The position numbers were made by a program, and so were the translations under genes. The notes under the pieces are model-generated. The model did no database searches. It worked only from the letters and a program-made list of their open reading frames with translations, and was not told where the DNA came from. From the NCBI GenBank assembly GCA_937873805.1, contig CALMWO010000043.1:1-7346 (forward strand): a stretch of 7,346 nt of DNA. Reading direction: 5' to 3'. Below are positions 5,285 through 7,346 of the stretch, piece by piece; within the stretch, counting starts at the first letter, position 1, and every line of letters begins with the position of its first letter. The stretch is from an uncultured Hyphomonadaceae bacterium. Its GTDB lineage: Bacteria > Pseudomonadota > Alphaproteobacteria > Caulobacterales > Hyphomonadaceae.

Positions 5285-6193
5285 ATGGCCGACGATCTGT
5301 CTGATAGCGAGGACGTGCGGGAAACGGCGGTTTTCTCGCCGCTTCATCCCGTTTTCGCGGATGCGCCCGACAGCGTGACGTTCCGCAAGCTGCGCAAGCG
5401 GCTGGTGCGTGAGACACAGGAAGCGATCCGGTCTTTCGGAATGGTGAGCCCGGAAAAGCCGGGCGGCGGCAAGCGGCCACGCTGGCTGGTGTGCCTGTCA
5501 GGGGGCAAGGACAGTTATACCCTGCTCTCCGTGCTGCTCGACCTGCAATGGCAGGGGGCGCTGCCGGTGGATCTGCTCGCCTGCAATCTCGATCAGGGGC
5601 AACCGGGCTTCCCCAAACACATCCTGCCGGAATATCTCGCGCGCGTGGGCGTGCCCTACAAGATCATCACGCAGGACACCTATTCCGTCGTGACCGAGAA
5701 GGTTCCGGCGTCGAATACGTACTGCTCGCTGTGCTCACGCATGCGGCGGGGCATCCTCTATCGCGTTGCGCGTGAAGAGGGGTGCGAGGCGGTTGTGCTG
5801 GGGCATCATCGCGACGACTCGCTTGAAACCTTCATGCTGAACTTCCTGCATGGCGGCAGGCTGGCGGCGATGCCGCCGAAGCTGGTGAACGATGCAGGCG
5901 ACCTGTTTGTCTTGCGGCCGCTGATCGGCTGCGCCGAAGAGGACATACGCAGGTTCGCGGCGCAGATGCAGTTCCCGATCATACCGTGCAACCTGTGCGG
6001 CTCGCAGGACGGGCTGCAGCGGATGCAGATCAAGTCGCTGCTGAACGAATGGGAACAGCGCAATCCGGGCAAGCGCCAGGTGATGGCGCGGGCGCTGAGC
6101 CATGTGCGGCCATCGCATCTGGTCGATGCCGGGCTGTTCGATTTTGCCGGACTGGAGCTTGGAGCGCCCGGGACGAAGGACGACGGGCTCTAG
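5285..6193 (+). CDS. ttcA: tRNA 2-thiocytidine(32) synthetase TtcA
   Basis: This 302-residue cytosolic enzyme activates cytidine 32 of certain tRNAs with ATP and inserts sulfur supplied through a cysteine desulfurase, using a [4Fe-4S] cluster. Seen: the PP-loop SGGKDS (72-77) in LVCLSGGKDSYTLL, the paired cysteines Cys147 and Cys150 in TYCSLCSRMRRG, LGHHRDDSLETF (174-183), and the third cysteine site CNLCGSQ (Cys235, Cys238). These are the hallmark cluster and catalytic cysteines of TtcA, and length matches the family (about 300). The ATG at 5258 would add nine residues and cannot be excluded. The gene stands alone on its strand: the upstream neighbour is divergent and the downstream neighbour convergent. 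As an Fe-S enzyme it is a plausible client of the BolA/Grx4 pair encoded about 0.6 kb upstream, which is inference. Confidence 0.95.
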   Translation: MADDLSDSEDVRETAVFSPLHPVFADAPDSVTFRKLRKRLVRETQEAIRSFGMVSPEKPGGGKRPRWLVCLSGGKDSYTLLSVLLDLQWQGALPVDLLACNLDQGQPGFPKHILPEYLARVGVPYKIITQDTYSVVTEKVPASNTYCSLCSRMRRGILYRVAREEGCEAVVLGHHRDDSLETFMLNFLHGGRLAAMPPKLVNDAGDLFVLRPLIGCAEEDIRRFAAQMQFPIIPCNLCGSQDGLQRMQIKSLLNEWEQRNPGKRQVMARALSHVRPSHLVDAGLFDFAGLELGAPGTKDDGL

Positions 6194-7346
6194 GGCGCGC
6201 CGCCTGAGCCTGCGGGCGTCGCCGGCTTGGCGGCCGTGGCGGGCGGCTTTGCGGCAGCGGTCGGAACCGGCGCCGGCGTTGCGACCTTCGGCGCTTCGAA
6301 GCGCTGTTTCATCGCCGCAGCAAATGCGTCGACCTTGGGCGCGTCGGCAAGGCGGCGTACGGCTTCGGAGAGAGCCGCGCCGGACACATCGGTCTGCGAC
6401 GTGATGAGATCGAAGCTGGCCTTGTTGGCATTGCCTTCCATCGCGCCGCCATAGGCGCGAAGTTGCCCGATCATGCCGGCGTCCTTCGCCATGCGGGCGG
6501 CGATGGCGGCCTTGAAGATCATGTCGCCGTCTTTTTTCTGGGCCTGCCCTGCGGGCGGCAGCGCGGACATCAACGCCTGCGAGGCCGGGGCCCATTTGCG
6601 ATCGCGCCAGTAGGCATCCGCGAGGAGGGATTTCGCCTCGACGCCTTCGAGCGGCTCGACGAGTTCGATGACGTGGTCATAGCGGCCAATGTCGCGATAG
6701 GCGGCGGCCTCGAGCAGGCGACGTTCGAGCACGAGTTCTTTTGGAAGCTGCGGCTGGCGTGTTGTGTTGATCGCCGCCAGTGCTTTTTCCGGCCGCTTGT
6801 CCCACAGATAAATCGTCGCGAGGTCGACGGCGACAGCAGCCTTGCCCACGCCACGGATACGGTTGTCGACCTGATACTGCAGGAGAACGCTGGCGGGTTC
6901 GAGCAGATCGAATGCGACGAGGCGCTGGGCCAGCTTGCGCACCATCTGATCGCCATCAGGCCCGATCGGCATGAGCGTGTCGTCGAACTCATAAAAGAGC
7001 GCAACGGCCTGAATCGGATCGAGGCGATCGGCTTCGCCGGCCAGGAAGAGGCGACGGAAATAATCTGAAAGCTTGATGCGAAGATCGCGCGCGCCCGGAG
7101 CGCTGGCGTCGCGCAGGGCCGTTGACTGGGCAAGCAGGAGGGCGTCGCGGAAGCGGCCGACACGCATGTACTGATCTGCGAGAATGCTGACGGTGGCCAT
7201 CTCGACCTCGTCACCCCGCCAGCGATAGCGCAGAATTTCGAGTTCGGTTGTCGCTTCGTTGGCGCTCATCTTGCCGGCAAGGACGCCCGCCTCGAGACGC
7301 TTGAGTACAGCGCGCACGGCAATCGGCTCGGACGCCTTTTTGGAAA
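6190..7346 (-). CDS. Tetratricopeptide-repeat protein with Pro/Ala-rich C-terminus (5' end outside window)
   Basis: The frame is open to the right edge (384 residues visible), so the N-terminus is missing; the GTG at 7317 is probably an internal valine. Several helix pairs look like TPR or TPR-like repeats, for example LADQYMRVGRFRDALLLAQ (about 55-73), VDLATIYLWDKRPEKALAAI (about 173-192), LLEAAAYRDIGRYDHVIEL (about 210-228) and ADAYWRDRKWAPASQAL (about 240-256). The last 36 or so residues are a low-complexity tail of Pro, Ala, Thr and Lys, ending in Gly and Ala. TPR proteins are scaffolds for protein complexes; nothing here names a partner or process. The tail may be a disordered linker or a surface-exposed end. 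The stop codon shares CTAG with the ttcA stop. I recognise the general type from Caulobacterales-like genomes but cannot assign a function. Confidence 0.8.
   Translation of the reverse strand, partial: SKKASEPIAVRAVLKRLEAGVLAGKMSANEATTELEILRYRWRGDEVEMATVSILADQYMRVGRFRDALLLAQSTALRDASAPGARDLRIKLSDYFRRLFLAGEADRLDPIQAVALFYEFDDTLMPIGPDGDQMVRKLAQRLVAFDLLEPASVLLQYQVDNRIRGVGKAAVAVDLATIYLWDKRPEKALAAINTTRQPQLPKELVLERRLLEAAAYRDIGRYDHVIELVEPLEGVEAKSLLADAYWRDRKWAPASQALMSALPPAGQAQKKDGDMIFKAAIAARMAKDAGMIGQLRAYGGAMEGNANKASFDLITSQTDVSGAALSEAVRRLADAPKVDAFAAAMKQRFEAPKVATPAPVPTAAAKPPATAAKPATPAGSGGAP

Noticed and set aside
5096..5347. N-terminal extension of the receiver protein to a start near 5347
   Set aside because: It would run across the start region of ttcA, and the receiver domain begins normally from the ATG at 5095.
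5735..6595. Minus-strand open frame (286 residues) spanning the ttcA end and the TPR gene
   Set aside because: It is in a different frame from the TPR protein, has an Arg/Gly/Ala-rich shadow composition, and crosses two well-supported genes.
6463..7068. Plus-strand open frame (201 residues) opposite the TPR gene
   Set aside because: The minus-strand frame gives regular TPR-like helices and stays open to the edge; the plus-strand product has no recognisable domain.
1..7346. Defence island, prophage, insertion sequence or CRISPR array
   Set aside because: No transposase, integrase, phage or nuclease motifs, no spaced direct repeats, and uniform GC-rich coding of housekeeping type throughout.

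Overview
The window is GC-rich, densely coded bacterial DNA, most likely from an alphaproteobacterium. A Caulobacterales or Hyphomonadaceae relative is my best guess, with moderate confidence. The reasons are the purL ... bolA ... grxD gene order, a promoter of the alphaproteobacterial general-stress (EcfG) type, and a tetratricopeptide-repeat protein of a style I associate with that group. No mobile element, CRISPR array, tRNA or rRNA is visible.

Left part (1-4639, all on the + strand): the 3' 98% or so of purL (purine synthesis) comes first. A 209-bp gap follows, holding an imperfect palindrome and a good EcfG-type promoter. Then come a DUF4142 lipoprotein gene, a strong stem-loop, a bolA-family gene, an aldo/keto reductase gene starting 15 bp after bolA, a terminator-like hairpin that overlaps the reductase stop codon, and grxD (CGFS monothiol glutaredoxin). 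BolA and CGFS glutaredoxins are known partners that bridge a [2Fe-2S] cluster, so this part is an iron-sulfur/redox cluster with a reductase nested inside it.

Right part (4640-7346): grxD converges with a minus-strand single-domain response-regulator-like gene whose phospho-acceptor aspartate position is glycine. That gene diverges from ttcA, the iron-sulfur tRNA 2-thiocytidine synthetase, across a 189-bp region with a small AT-rich palindromic island. ttcA converges with a minus-strand TPR protein gene that runs off the right edge. The two stop codons of that last pair share one CTAG palindrome.

How the genes fit together: BolA/Grx4 (Fe-S trafficking) and TtcA (an Fe-S client) share a theme. 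The DUF4142 lipoprotein probably belongs to the general stress response. I see no convincing new multi-gene system. The items most worth a second look are the degenerate receiver protein, the stress promoter, the nested reductase, and the RNA structures in front of bolA and grxD.
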